From DASYLJ01 sp036009625 (GTDB lineage: Bacteria > Desulfobacterota > Binatia > DP-6): DNA of 64,000 nt. The position numbers were made by a program, and so were the translations under genes. The DNA is taken from NCBI GenBank assembly GCA_036009625.1, contig DASYLJ010000193.1, positions 62,001 through 126,000 of the forward strand, written 5' to 3'. The first letter of the stretch is position 1. Each line of letters begins with the position of its first letter. Below are positions 25,012-33,690 of the stretch, one piece after another. The notes below the pieces were generated by a model. The model saw only the letters and a program-made list of their open reading frames with translations, made no database searches and was not told where the DNA came from.

Positions 25012-25746
25012 CTATCGCCCGGGGATGGCCAGCGTCAGGACGTCGCCGGACACGCTGCCGCCGCGGAGCCCCGTGGCATAGGCGCCCCACGGTCCGTCGA
25101 GCACGAGCTCGCCGTCGACGAGCGACGCGCGCACTGCCGTGTCGATCCGGTATCGACCGTCGTCGGTGTCGGCGCCGGCGACGAAGCAGGCGGCCTCCGG
25201 CATGGCGAGCCAGGCACGCTGCCAGCCATGGAATGCCGCCGGGACGGCAGGACGCGCCGACCGGCCGGCGCGGTCGAGCCACACGATGCCTTTCCACCAC
25301 GGGCGCGGGATGTCACCGGCGGCATCGAGGAAGGTGGCTGCCGACTCGGGCGCCAGCACGACGACCTCGCACTCGACGCGATCGACCAGCTCCCACGCAC
25401 CGCGCGACGCGGCCGCGCTCTCGACGACGCCGAGCGGAACGTCGAGCGCGCCGATGCTCTCGTTGACGTCGCCCAGCAGCAACGCGCCGGGCGTGGCAAG
25501 CGCTCCCGGCAGCGTGTTCGCGACCCGCATGCCCGGCGCGATCCCGAGCCGTCCGAGCACGCGCACCCCGGCTTCGATGTCGCGCGCCAGCTCCGTCGCC
25601 GACCACGCCAGCAGCAGCAGATCGTCTCCGCTACCCGTCGTGCCCGTCCGCACCGGCGGATCGTCGGCGGTGAAGCCGCGATCGCCGAACGGCGGGTGCG
25701 CGAGCTGACGGGAGAGCAGGTCGGGGCGACGGCTGGGCGACGGCAT
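25012..25746 (-). CDS. Truncated PaaK-like adenylate-forming protein
   Basis: The 244-residue product resembles the middle of phenylacetate-CoA ligase-type enzymes. RTGTTGSGD stands where SSGTTG is usual; LLAWSATELARDIEAGVRVLGRLGIAPGMRVANTLPGAL and a VVESAAASRGAWELVDRV segment follow. The usual length is about 430 residues; both the N-terminal part and the C-terminal catalytic domain are absent, and no frameshifted continuation is visible next to it. It could be a stand-alone acyl- or nucleotide-binding protein or a remnant still under coding selection. Confidence 0.65.
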   Translation of the reverse strand: MPSPSRRPDLLSRQLAHPPFGDRGFTADDPPVRTGTTGSGDDLLLLAWSATELARDIEAGVRVLGRLGIAPGMRVANTLPGALATPGALLLGDVNESIGALDVPLGVVESAAASRGAWELVDRVECEVVVLAPESAATFLDAAGDIPRPWWKGIVWLDRAGRSARPAVPAAFHGWQRAWLAMPEAACFVAGADTDDGRYRIDTAVRASLVDGELVLDGPWGAYATGLRGGSVSGDVLTLAIPGR

Positions 25747-25788
25747 GGCCGCCCTTCCTAGCCCACAACCGCCCTCCCGTGCACGCGC

Positions 25789-26205
25789 TCAGGCGTCGCC
25801 GAAGACGTCGGCCGGCGGCTCGCCCAGAGCAGATGGATGCGCCTGGGCAATCCCACGTCCGTTGCGGTCGGCGACGCTCGCACACTCGACGCAGCGGACC
25901 GCCGTCGGGATCACGCGCAGCCGCTCGACGGGAATGTCCTCCTCGCAGTCGACGCACATGCCGAACGTCTCGTCGGCGATCCGGTCGAGCGCGGCATCGA
26001 TGTCCTCGATGGCGCGCCGCCCGCGGGTGTCGAGGTGGGAGAGAAGACCGGCCATGCGATCTTCCTGCGCCGCCTCCTCGAACTCGGCTTCACGCTCCTC
26101 GGCCAGCGCTCGCAGATCGGCCACCGCTCCGGTGACGCCGTGCAGGCGCGCAGCTCGCTGATCTCGCAGCAGGGTGGTGAACTCGTGCAGCGTCTTGGAT
26201 GTCAT
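25789..26205 (-). CDS. TraR/DksA family zinc-finger protein
   Basis: The 138-residue product has a coiled-coil first half (LHEFTTLLRDQRAARL..., many Glu and Arg) and a four-cysteine zinc finger, C-x2-C at MCVDCEEDIP and C-x2-C at RCVECA, about residues 85-110. DksA-like proteins insert the coiled coil into the RNA polymerase secondary channel to adjust stringent-response transcription. The coiled-coil tip Asp-x-x-Asp of DksA is not clear here, so the effect on transcription is uncertain. It is monocistronic, just downstream of the MFS gene. Confidence 0.92.
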   Translation of the reverse strand: MTSKTLHEFTTLLRDQRAARLHGVTGAVADLRALAEEREAEFEEAAQEDRMAGLLSHLDTRGRRAIEDIDAALDRIADETFGMCVDCEEDIPVERLRVIPTAVRCVECASVADRNGRGIAQAHPSALGEPPADVFGDA

Positions 26206-26247
26206 GCGGGGAGCCTGAGCAACCCGCGTACCATCGTCGAATCGCCG

Positions 26248-27606
26248 TCATTTCCCGTGAGGGACCCCCGTCGCGCTCCCGCGTTTGTACAAACTGCCGC
26301 CGACGCCGGGCAGCGTCAGCATCAGCACCAGGCCGGCGCCGAACAGCACCAGGACGCTGGCCATGCCGACGCGTTGGCTGCCGGTGCCCCACGTCACCCA
26401 CCCGACCACGAGGGGACCGACGAATGCGGTCGCCTTTCCCGACAGCGCATACAGTCCGAACATCTGGGTGCGCAGCGCCGGCGGCGCCACCCGCGCCAGG
26501 TACGAACGACCCGACGCCTGCACCGGGCCGACGAAGACGCCGAGCAGCATGCCGAAGACCCAGAACGCTGGCTGCGACTCCACCAGCAGCATCGCCGAGG
26601 CGGCGACGATCAGTCCCACCAGCGACAAGACGATGGTGCGCTCGGCGCCGAGCCAGTCGTCGACCCAAGCGAAGCCTGCGGCGCCGAGTCCCGCCGTCAG
26701 GTTGAGCGCGATGCCGAAGAGCAGGACCTGCTGCTCGGTCATGTCGAACGTTCCCGCGGCGTAGACACCGCCGAAGGCGAACACGGTGCCGAGCCCGTCG
26801 ATGTAGAGCATGCGCGCGACGAGGAAGCGGACGATGTCGCGATAGCGACGCACCTCGCGGAGCGAGTCGGCGAGTTGGCGGAAGCCGGCCTGCACGGCGG
26901 CGCCGGCGGAGACGCCGGTGGCGGGAACGTCTGGCGTCACCAGCAGCAGCGGCAGGGCGAACACGGCGAACCAGACCGCCGTCAGGACGAACGTTGCGCG
27001 CACGGGCTCGGCCGTCGCGGCGTCGAGCGACAGCCACGCGCCGCCACCCTGGATGAACGCGAGGAGCGCCACCACGAGGCAGACCAGACCGCCGGCGTAT
27101 CCGGCGCTCCATCCCCAGCCCGACCAGCGGCCAAGCCGGTCCGGCGGCACCAGATCGGCCAGCATCGCGTTGTAGAGCACGCCCGCCAGCTCGCTGCCGA
27201 CGATGCCCATCCCCACCAGCAGCATCGCCGGCCACATCGACGCCGCATCGGGACGGACCGTCCACAGCATGGCCGTCGCCACCACGCACCACGCCGTGAA
27301 GACGGCGATACCGGGCTTCCGCCGTCCGCCCTGGTCGGCGATCGCGCCCACCATCGGGCCTGTCAGCGCCACCACGAGCGACGCCGCACTGACGGTGTTG
27401 CCCCAGAGCACGCTGCCGGTGGCCTCGTCGGGCGCCACCTGACGTGTGAAGTACGCCGCAAAGACGAACGTCTCGACGACGGTGCTGAAGCCGCTATTGG
27501 CCCAGTCGTAGAGCGCCCACGATACGAGCGCTGCACGCGATGCCGGCGCGCGATGCGGGGCCGAGGTCAGGCGGCCATCATGGCCGCCGCGTGTAAGGGT
27601 TGCCAC
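26248..27606 (-). CDS. MFS transporter, UMF1 (Atg22-like) family
   Basis: From GTG 27606 the product is about 452 residues with twelve predicted hydrophobic helices. The UMF1 opening VSWALYDWANSGFSTVVETFVFAAYFTRQV is clear. The GPMVGAIADQGGRRKP loop between helices 2 and 3 and the ANSG motif are family hallmarks. Fungal relatives export amino acids from the vacuole; bacterial substrates are unknown. The frame is open upstream to 27723, but those residues do not look like this family, so I prefer the GTG. Confidence 0.9.
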   Translation of the reverse strand: MATLTRGGHDGRLTSAPHRAPASRAALVSWALYDWANSGFSTVVETFVFAAYFTRQVAPDEATGSVLWGNTVSAASLVVALTGPMVGAIADQGGRRKPGIAVFTAWCVVATAMLWTVRPDAASMWPAMLLVGMGIVGSELAGVLYNAMLADLVPPDRLGRWSGWGWSAGYAGGLVCLVVALLAFIQGGGAWLSLDAATAEPVRATFVLTAVWFAVFALPLLLVTPDVPATGVSAGAAVQAGFRQLADSLREVRRYRDIVRFLVARMLYIDGLGTVFAFGGVYAAGTFDMTEQQVLLFGIALNLTAGLGAAGFAWVDDWLGAERTIVLSLVGLIVAASAMLLVESQPAFWVFGMLLGVFVGPVQASGRSYLARVAPPALRTQMFGLYALSGKATAFVGPLVVGWVTWGTGSQRVGMASVLVLFGAGLVLMLTLPGVGGSLYKRGSATGVPHGK

Positions 27607-27637
27607 ACGAGCGTGCGCGTCTCGGCATTTGTAGAAA

Positions 27638-27949
27638 CTACTCGATCCGCGAATCGCCGAGCGCGCGCTTCCGCCACCGCACGAGACCGGATCGAAGGTA
27701 TGCCACGTCGATCCCGAGGGCATGGCAGATGTTCACGAACGAGTACGGCCAACGCGTGTCGTCCGACGCGCACCACGTCTCGGCCTCGCGGAAGAGCCGT
27801 GCAGCGCGGTGCGTGCGCGCGCCGACGTACTTGCAGTACGTGCCGACCGCTTCCTCGAGCACCGCGAGCATCAGAAGTCGTTCCGGCTGCAGGCTGTCCG
27901 GCAGCGCGGTGGCGTTGCTGCGGCGCGCACCATGCGCCGTGTTGGACAC
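27638..27949 (-). CDS. Small conserved-looking protein with HTH-like C-terminus
   Basis: The 103-residue product starts at GTG 27949, preceded by GGGAG. It contains LLMLAVLEEAVGTYCKYVGA, an aromatic acidic patch (REAETWCASDDTRWPYSF) and a basic ending NICHALGIDVAYLRSGLVRWRKR that resembles a helix-turn-helix recognition region. I recall similar short proteins from deltaproteobacterial genomes but cannot name a family. It sits alone, upstream of the MFS gene on the same strand (31-bp gap to the GTG start). Confidence 0.7.
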   Translation of the reverse strand: MSNTAHGARRSNATALPDSLQPERLLMLAVLEEAVGTYCKYVGARTHRAARLFREAETWCASDDTRWPYSFVNICHALGIDVAYLRSGLVRWRKRALGDSRIE

Positions 27950-28030
27950 GCTCCCTGAAGGTCGCAACAACCGTGCCCAGGCCCGAACGAGGCTAGCGGG
28001 ACACGTCCCGACCCAGTACAGGGGACGGCG

Positions 28031-28438
28031 ATGTGGATGAAGATGCTGTTGCTGATGGTCGCCGTCACCACGTGGCCCGCCGTCGCCGCCGAGTCGGACA
28101 CGACGTGCGCATTGACGGACTGCATGCCGGCGATCGAGAGCTTCCCGCCGGAGCCGTGCGCCGGGCAGAAGATCCCACGCGACGTCCGTCGCCGCATGGT
28201 GCAGGTGAAGAGCGTCGTCACCGCGTCGGTGGACGGGCAGCCCGCCGGTCCGCGACCGGCGCGGACGGTCCTCAAGTGGCTGCGCCGGGCGAGCCGCGAC
28301 ACCAAGGAAGCCGGCGCCGAGGGCAAGCTCACCGCGGTGTGCGCCGACGTCCTCGAAGGTCTGCTGCGCAACGCCAAGGCGTGCGCCTCCTGCCCCGCGT
28401 TGCGGGAGATGCCGAAGGGCATGGCCCCGCCGTCGTAG
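28031..28438 (+). CDS. Small secreted cysteine-containing protein
   Basis: The 135-residue product has a signal peptide (MWMKMLLLMVAVTTWPAVAA) and six cysteines in the mature part: two near its N-terminus (TTCALTDCM), one before a basic helical stretch, and three at the end (AVCADVL..., ACASC). The middle is Arg/Lys-rich. The layout resembles the C-terminal domain of the giant metzincin-type protein at 15643-19611 (Cys pair, basic helices, LDVL-type helix). Function unknown. Confidence 0.7.
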   Translation: MWMKMLLLMVAVTTWPAVAAESDTTCALTDCMPAIESFPPEPCAGQKIPRDVRRRMVQVKSVVTASVDGQPAGPRPARTVLKWLRRASRDTKEAGAEGKLTAVCADVLEGLLRNAKACASCPALREMPKGMAPPS

Positions 28439-28471
28439 ACCTGCCTCGGCCCCGGGAGTATCGATGGCCGC

Positions 28472-29404
28472 ATGAAGGTCCGCATCGGCCTCGGGTTGGC
28501 CAACTTTCCGTTCAGCGACGCGCACGCGTTCTGGCGCTACGTCGAGCGCTGCGAGGACAGCACGGTCGACTCGCTCTGGCAGAGCGACCGCCTGATCTCG
28601 AAGCAGCCGAACCTCGAGACCATGAGCGTCATGGCGGCGCTCGCCGGCGCGACGCGGCGGCTCAAGTTCGGCATGAACGTGGCCGTCGTCACTTTCCGCG
28701 ATCCGCTGGTGCTGGCGAAGGAATGCGCCACCATCGACTTCCTGAGCAACGGCCGCCTGCTGCCGGCCTTCGGCGTCGGCCCCGCGATCGCGCCCGAGTG
28801 GGCCGCGACCGGCCGGTCGCCGGCGGGCAGCGGCGCGCGCGCCGACGAGGCGCTCGACATCATGGGACGGCTCTGGACCGGCGAGCGCGTCACCCACGCC
28901 GGCACGCACTACCAGTACACCGACGCCCGCATCGGCCCGCTGCCGGTGCAGCAACCGCTGCCGCTGTGGATTGGCGGCAGCAGCAAGCCGGCGATCCGTC
29001 GCACGGCACGCATCGGCACCGGCTGGCTCGGCGGCATCCAGTCGCCGGAGCAGGTGGGGCCGGTGATCGCGGCCATCAGCGCGGCCGCCGCCGAGGCGGG
29101 GCGTCCGATCGATCCCGACCATTACGGTGCCTCCTTCGCCTACCGCTTCGGCAACTGGGACGAGCCGCTGGTGCAGAAGACGGCCACGGTGCTCGCCGCG
29201 CTCGGGAAGGGCGAGCCGCAACGCTACGCCGCCGTCGGCAGCGCCCAGGACGTGCTCCGCCGCATCCACGAGTTCGTCGAGGCCGGCGCGTCGAAGTTCG
29301 TCCTGCGCCCGATCGCCATCGGCGACGCCGACGTCTTCGACCAGACCGAACGCCTCATCGCCGAGGTCCTGCCCGCGGTGCACGACGGCGCCCGCGCGGC
29401 GTAG
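28472..29404 (+). CDS. LLM class flavin/F420-dependent oxidoreductase
   Basis: The 310-residue TIM-barrel luciferase-like protein has RIGLGLANFPF, ESTVDSLWQSDRL-like second strand (here EDSTVDSLWQSDRL), KFGMNVAVVTFRDPLVLAKECATIDFLSNGRLLPAFGVG and PLPLWIGGSSKPAIRRTARIGTGWLGG. These are typical of F420- or FMN-dependent LLM oxidoreductases of about 300 residues. Substrate and cofactor cannot be separated by eye. The NRDE gene follows after two bases, so the pair is probably co-transcribed. Confidence 0.93.
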   Translation: MKVRIGLGLANFPFSDAHAFWRYVERCEDSTVDSLWQSDRLISKQPNLETMSVMAALAGATRRLKFGMNVAVVTFRDPLVLAKECATIDFLSNGRLLPAFGVGPAIAPEWAATGRSPAGSGARADEALDIMGRLWTGERVTHAGTHYQYTDARIGPLPVQQPLPLWIGGSSKPAIRRTARIGTGWLGGIQSPEQVGPVIAAISAAAAEAGRPIDPDHYGASFAYRFGNWDEPLVQKTATVLAALGKGEPQRYAAVGSAQDVLRRIHEFVEAGASKFVLRPIAIGDADVFDQTERLIAEVLPAVHDGARAA

Positions 29405-29406
29405 CC

Positions 29407-30075
29407 ATGTGCACCATCCTGCTGCGGCTCGACCCGGGCGCGGCCGAGCCCGTCGTGCTGGGCGCCAATCGCGACGAGTTCCGCGCCCGTCCCACCGACG
29501 ATCCGATGGTGATCGTGCCCGGCGTCTTCGCGGGACGGGACCGCGAGGCGGGCGGCACCTGGCTCGCGGTCGGACGCGGCGGTCTCGCGGCCATCACCAA
29601 CATCTCGGCGGCACCGCGGGTCGCGAATGCGCGCAGTCGCGGTGCGCTGCCGCTGGCGGCACTCGACGGCACGCTGCCGCGCGACTACCACGACTACAAT
29701 GCCTTCAACCTGCTCGTCGTCGACGCCGCGGGCGCACGCGTGCTGACGCATCTGGGCGAGGGCCACGTCGAGGGCCCCGTCATGCTCGGCCCAGGGACGC
29801 ACGTCATCGTGAACGAGCCGTTCGGCGTCGGCACCTGCACGCGCGCGGAACGCGCACGCTCGATCCTCGACGCGCACATCCCCGACTTCGACCTGCTCGC
29901 CGACCACGGGCCGCCGGAGGGACTGTGCCACCACGGCGAGACCTACGGCACGGTGTCGTCGACGGTGGTGGCGCTCGACGCCGAGCTCCGCGTCGTCCGC
30001 TATCTGCACCGTCCGGGGTTGCCCTGCGTCACGCCGACGCAGGACCTCACCGCGGCAGCGTCAGCTCCGCGGTAG
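29407..30075 (+). CDS. NRDE (TANGO2-like) family protein
   Basis: The 222-residue product starts MCTILLRLDPGAAEPVVLGANRDEF, the defining Cys2 and NRDE motif of TANGO2-like proteins. GGTWLAVGRGGLAAITNI and a closing TYGTVSSTVVALD follow. The fold is Ntn-hydrolase-like; animal TANGO2 has been linked to heme or lipid handling, and bacterial function is unknown. It follows the LLM oxidoreductase by two bases. The 3' end overlaps the convergent acyl-CoA dehydrogenase by 15 bases. Confidence 0.92.
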   Translation: MCTILLRLDPGAAEPVVLGANRDEFRARPTDDPMVIVPGVFAGRDREAGGTWLAVGRGGLAAITNISAAPRVANARSRGALPLAALDGTLPRDYHDYNAFNLLVVDAAGARVLTHLGEGHVEGPVMLGPGTHVIVNEPFGVGTCTRAERARSILDAHIPDFDLLADHGPPEGLCHHGETYGTVSSTVVALDAELRVVRYLHRPGLPCVTPTQDLTAAASAPR

Positions 30076-31245
30076 TCCGAGCGCCTGCTGGGCGAGGAGG
30101 TTGCGCAACACCTCCGACGTGCCCGACGAGATCGTCACCGAGCGCGAGTAGAGATAGCGCTCGAGCATCTCGCCGCGATCGAGGCCGAGGTCTTCCCCGA
30201 TGCCGAGCTGGCCGTACGCGCCGGCGAGCTGCATGCCGACCTCGCACGCCCGCTGCTGCACCTCGCTGCCGAAGAGCTTCTGCAGCGCCGCATCGGTGCC
30301 GGCATCCTTGCCGGAGTGGAGCTTCGGCAGAATGCGCAGCGTATGCGCCGCGAACACCTGCGACTCGATCCACGCCTGCGCCACCTGCTCGCGCAGCGTC
30401 GACACGTCACTGCCGCGACCGGCGCCACCCGCCTGCGCGCGGCGATAGAGATCGGCGAGCGCCAGCGCACCGTTCTGCAGGCGGATCTTGAAGTCGAACG
30501 CCCACAGCGTGCCGCGCTCGTGCGCCAGCGCGGTGCGGATGAGCGGCCAGCCGGCGTTGACGGCGCCAATCGTATTCTCGACCGGGACGCGCACCTCTTC
30601 GAGGAACACCTCGTTGAACTCGCGCCGACCGCTGATCTGCACCAGCGGACGCCAGGTGACGCCGGGCGCGTGCATGTCGACGACCATGCACGTGATGCCC
30701 TTGTGCCGCGCGACGTCCGGATCGGTGCGTACGAGCAGCAGGAGCCAGTCGGCGAAGTGCGCCTTGCTCGACCACACCTTCTGGCCGCTCACCACCCAGT
30801 GATCGCCGTCGCGCACGGCGCGGCAGCGCAGCGACGCGAGGTCCGACCCCGCGTTGGGCTCGGAGAAGCCGAGGCACCAGACGTCGTCGGCGGGCAGGAT
30901 GCGCGGCAGATACGTCGCCTGCTGCTCGGGCGTGCCGGCGTGAATCAGCACCGAGCCGACGATGTTGACGGCGACGGCGTCGAGGATCTCCGGCGCACGC
31001 GCGGCGGCCATCTCCTCGGTGAAGATGATCTGCTGGTTCAGGGACGCGCCGCGGCCGCCGTGCTGGCGCGGCCACTGGATGCCGACCCACCCGCCCGACG
31101 CGAGCTCGCGCTGCCACGCGCGCTGGAACTCGCGGCGCTCGTCCTCGTCGTCGGGGGGACGGGTGGCCGGCAGGTGCGCGGCGAGCCAGGTGCGCAGCTC
31201 TTGACGGAATGCTTCTTCCTCGGCCGTGAAATCGAGCCCAAACAT
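30061..31245 (-). CDS. Acyl-CoA dehydrogenase
   Basis: The 394-residue product starts FGLDFTAEEEAFRQELRTWLA, then WPRQHGGRGASLNQQIIFTEEMA and the FAD-binding segment WCLGFSEPNAGSDLASLRCRAVRDGDHWVVSGQKVWSS. The closing helix YSRSVTISSGTSEVLRNLLAQQALGLPR completes the family pattern. The catalytic Glu position cannot be assigned by eye. It oxidises an acyl-CoA and passes electrons to ETF. It resembles the dehydrogenase at 57309-58460 in every motif, so the two are probably paralogues. Monocistronic. Confidence 0.95.
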   Translation of the reverse strand: MFGLDFTAEEEAFRQELRTWLAAHLPATRPPDDEDERREFQRAWQRELASGGWVGIQWPRQHGGRGASLNQQIIFTEEMAAARAPEILDAVAVNIVGSVLIHAGTPEQQATYLPRILPADDVWCLGFSEPNAGSDLASLRCRAVRDGDHWVVSGQKVWSSKAHFADWLLLLVRTDPDVARHKGITCMVVDMHAPGVTWRPLVQISGRREFNEVFLEEVRVPVENTIGAVNAGWPLIRTALAHERGTLWAFDFKIRLQNGALALADLYRRAQAGGAGRGSDVSTLREQVAQAWIESQVFAAHTLRILPKLHSGKDAGTDAALQKLFGSEVQQRACEVGMQLAGAYGQLGIGEDLGLDRGEMLERYLYSRSVTISSGTSEVLRNLLAQQALGLPRS

Positions 31246-31268
31246 GCGTTTGGGTCGTAACCCACATT

Positions 31269-31309
31269 CGACGGGTGGGGCAAGGCGAACTGCCCTGCCC
31301 CACCCGTCG
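31269..31309 (-). terminator. Strong hairpin, candidate terminator
   Basis: Two perfect 14-base arms (31269-31282 and 31296-31309, CGACGGGTGGGGCA and its complement) enclose a 13-base loop that itself holds GGC...GCC. It starts six bases beyond the stop of the minus-strand cytochrome gene and ends before the next gene's start region, the right place for a terminator. There is no T-run on the minus strand. Confidence 0.7.
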
Positions 31310-31314
31310 TACGG

Positions 31315-33660
31315 TCACGGCACGAGCGCGCGACGGAACAGATCGGCGTCGGAGTCGAACGGCGCAGTGCCACCGTCGATGGAGCCGAGGAACGTGGTCA
31401 GGTCCGTCACCTGCCCCGCCGACAGGGTGCTGGCGATGGTACCGCCGCCGAGGGCGTGCGCCGCGAAGACATCCGTCAACGTCGGCGCCGAGCCATCGTG
31501 GAAGTACGGTGCATGATGCGCGATGCCGAGCAGCGAGGGCACGTTGTAGCCGAGCGCACCGAGCGCCGTCGTGCCGTCGGAACGGATCTCGAGCGGGTTG
31601 GCGACGTCGAAGGTGTCGATCGGCTCGAGGAACTGCAGGACGTTGCCCAGTATCTGGTACGACACGATCTGCGGGCCGGCGTTCGTCAGCCCGGGGTCGA
31701 ACGGCACGCCGCCCTGCGCCGGGTTTTTGTCGAAGGTCGGATTGTTCAGGTAGATGGTCTGGCTCTTCGTCCACTTGGCGCCGCCGTGGCACGACGCGCA
31801 GTTGCTCTCGAAGATGGTACGGCCGCCGCTGACGTTGGCCGGCTGCGGGCGATTCAGCGGGCGAATCGTCTGCACCCAGAGCGTTTCCAGATCGAGCGCC
31901 TCGCTCGCCCCCTGCGTGAAGCCGTGCTGGAAGATGAACGGGCTCGGCGGATCACCTGCGAAGCCGATGCCCCCCTGCACGCCGCGCGAGTTGTTGTTGA
32001 AGTCGGTGATGCTGCCCATCACGCCGCTGTAGTTCGAGATGCGCTGATCGGCGGGGTTCTTCTTCGAGAAGAACGCGTCGAGCGGCAGCGTCTGCCGCGG
32101 CCCGGTACCGAAGATCCACGTCACGCCGTCGGCGAGCCCGTCGGGGTGACACGATCCGCACGAGCTCCAGCCGTTGTCCGACGCCTTGTTGCGGAAGTCG
32201 ACCGGCACGACGTCGCGGAGCGGCGTGCCGGAGAGCCCGTCGTCGGGCGTGCCGAGTGCGGTGTGGAACACGAGCCGCCCCATCAGGGCCGCGTGCGCGA
32301 ACGAGCCGGGCTCTGGCGGCGTCGACGTGGCGAGGTCACGCGTCAGAACGCCGTTGGTGGTGAGGTCGAGCACAGACACCGACAGGTTGGCCTCGTTGTT
32401 GACGTAGGCGCGACGCCCGTCGCGGCTGACCGCGATGCCCGTCGGCAAGTTGCCGGTCTGGAAGCGGACGACGTTCGGCGCGCCGATATTGATCGCCCCG
32501 CTGGCATCGACGGCGGCACGCAGCACGTAGTTGCCACCGCGGCTGACGATCAAGAGGCTCGACCCGTCGGCGGTGCCGTCGAGGGCCACGATGTCGTTCG
32601 CGAACACCCGCACCAGGCTGCCGGCAGTGTTTGCGGGCTGCGCCTCGGCCTTGATCTGGTTGTTGAGATTCACCGTCAGGTTCGCCTGCTCCTGGTTCGT
32701 CGCCGTGTCGATGACGTGCACGAGTCCCTGCACGTTGACGTTGAACTTCACCGGCGGCTCCGGGCCGGCGGCGATGCTCGGCACGAAGACACGCGTGCCG
32801 CGGATCAGCAGCGACCAGAGCTGGTTCGGATAGGCGCCCTGCGGATCGGCAGCGACGACCGGGTTGGTGGCGTCGAGCACCGTCGTGTCGGGGCAGAAGA
32901 GATCGCTGTGCGCCTGCGCGTTCAGCTGCTGGCAGAACGGCGACCGGTCGCCGGCGAAGCCCGCGTTCGCGAGCGGCGACAGCGTGACGCGGCCGACGGC
33001 GCCGGCACCGCTGGCAGCGAAGAACTGCACCACGGCCTGCTTGCCGTCGTCGAAGCCCTCGCCCGGGCCGTTCGGGATCAGCTCGGCGAAGAACTGCGTG
33101 ACGAACACGGTCTCGTCGTCGTCGGACTTGTCGCCGTCGTTCGTCACCGCCAGCGCGAACGGCTGGCCGCCGACGTTGATGGTGCTCTTCACCGTGCGCG
33201 ACTTGGTGTCGATGATCGACACCGTCCCGTCGGTGTAGTTGGCGACGAACAGCAGTCGTCCATTGGGGCCCGCTGCACAGCCGCGCGGCTCGTTGCCGAC
33301 GGGAATCTCCGCGATCACCTCGTTGGCACGGTCACCGAGGAGCGCCACCACCGACACCGTGCCGCTGGCGGCGTTGGCGACGAACGCCTCCTTCTCCTTC
33401 GCCCCGAGCGCCACGCAGCGCGGCTCGAGGCCGACCGTCACCTCGGCGATCTTGGTGCCGAGATCGGCGCTCTTCTTCCGCACGGCGAGCACGCTCAGGC
33501 TGTTGGCCTCGCGGTTCGCGACCAGCAGGCGGGTGTCGTTCTTGAAGAGCACGATATCGGTCGATCGGGTGGCCAGCTTGGGCTTCTTCTGGGCGGTTGC
33601 GACGCTCGGGCCGACGACGAGGCCGGCGGCGAACATCAGCAGCAGGGCTGCGGACTTCAT
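31315..33660 (-). CDS. Secreted YVTN beta-propeller / diheme cytochrome c protein
   Basis: The 781-residue protein has a signal peptide (MKSAALLLMFAAGLVVGPSVATA). It continues as a YVTN-type beta-propeller (DTRLLVANREANSLSVL, GRLLFVANYTDGTVSIIDT, GRRAYVNNEANLSVSVLDL) to about residue 450. A cytochrome c-peroxidase-like region follows, with two c-type heme sites: CGSCH at 501-505 and CASCH at 621-625. It likely transfers electrons or oxidises a substrate in the periplasm. A GGGAGGAGAG ribosome-binding site precedes the ATG. It is divergent from a TetR gene across a long inverted repeat. Confidence 0.93.
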   Translation of the reverse strand: MKSAALLLMFAAGLVVGPSVATAQKKPKLATRSTDIVLFKNDTRLLVANREANSLSVLAVRKKSADLGTKIAEVTVGLEPRCVALGAKEKEAFVANAASGTVSVVALLGDRANEVIAEIPVGNEPRGCAAGPNGRLLFVANYTDGTVSIIDTKSRTVKSTINVGGQPFALAVTNDGDKSDDDETVFVTQFFAELIPNGPGEGFDDGKQAVVQFFAASGAGAVGRVTLSPLANAGFAGDRSPFCQQLNAQAHSDLFCPDTTVLDATNPVVAADPQGAYPNQLWSLLIRGTRVFVPSIAAGPEPPVKFNVNVQGLVHVIDTATNQEQANLTVNLNNQIKAEAQPANTAGSLVRVFANDIVALDGTADGSSLLIVSRGGNYVLRAAVDASGAINIGAPNVVRFQTGNLPTGIAVSRDGRRAYVNNEANLSVSVLDLTTNGVLTRDLATSTPPEPGSFAHAALMGRLVFHTALGTPDDGLSGTPLRDVVPVDFRNKASDNGWSSCGSCHPDGLADGVTWIFGTGPRQTLPLDAFFSKKNPADQRISNYSGVMGSITDFNNNSRGVQGGIGFAGDPPSPFIFQHGFTQGASEALDLETLWVQTIRPLNRPQPANVSGGRTIFESNCASCHGGAKWTKSQTIYLNNPTFDKNPAQGGVPFDPGLTNAGPQIVSYQILGNVLQFLEPIDTFDVANPLEIRSDGTTALGALGYNVPSLLGIAHHAPYFHDGSAPTLTDVFAAHALGGGTIASTLSAGQVTDLTTFLGSIDGGTAPFDSDADLFRRALVP

Positions 33661-33690
33661 TGGGTCTCTCCTCCCTCGGGAACACGTTGA

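Noticed and set aside
25837..27996. A 719-residue plus-strand open frame across the DksA and MFS genes
   Set aside because: Composition is His/Gln/Arg-rich without domains, and the opposite strand encodes a recognisable zinc-finger protein and a transporter.
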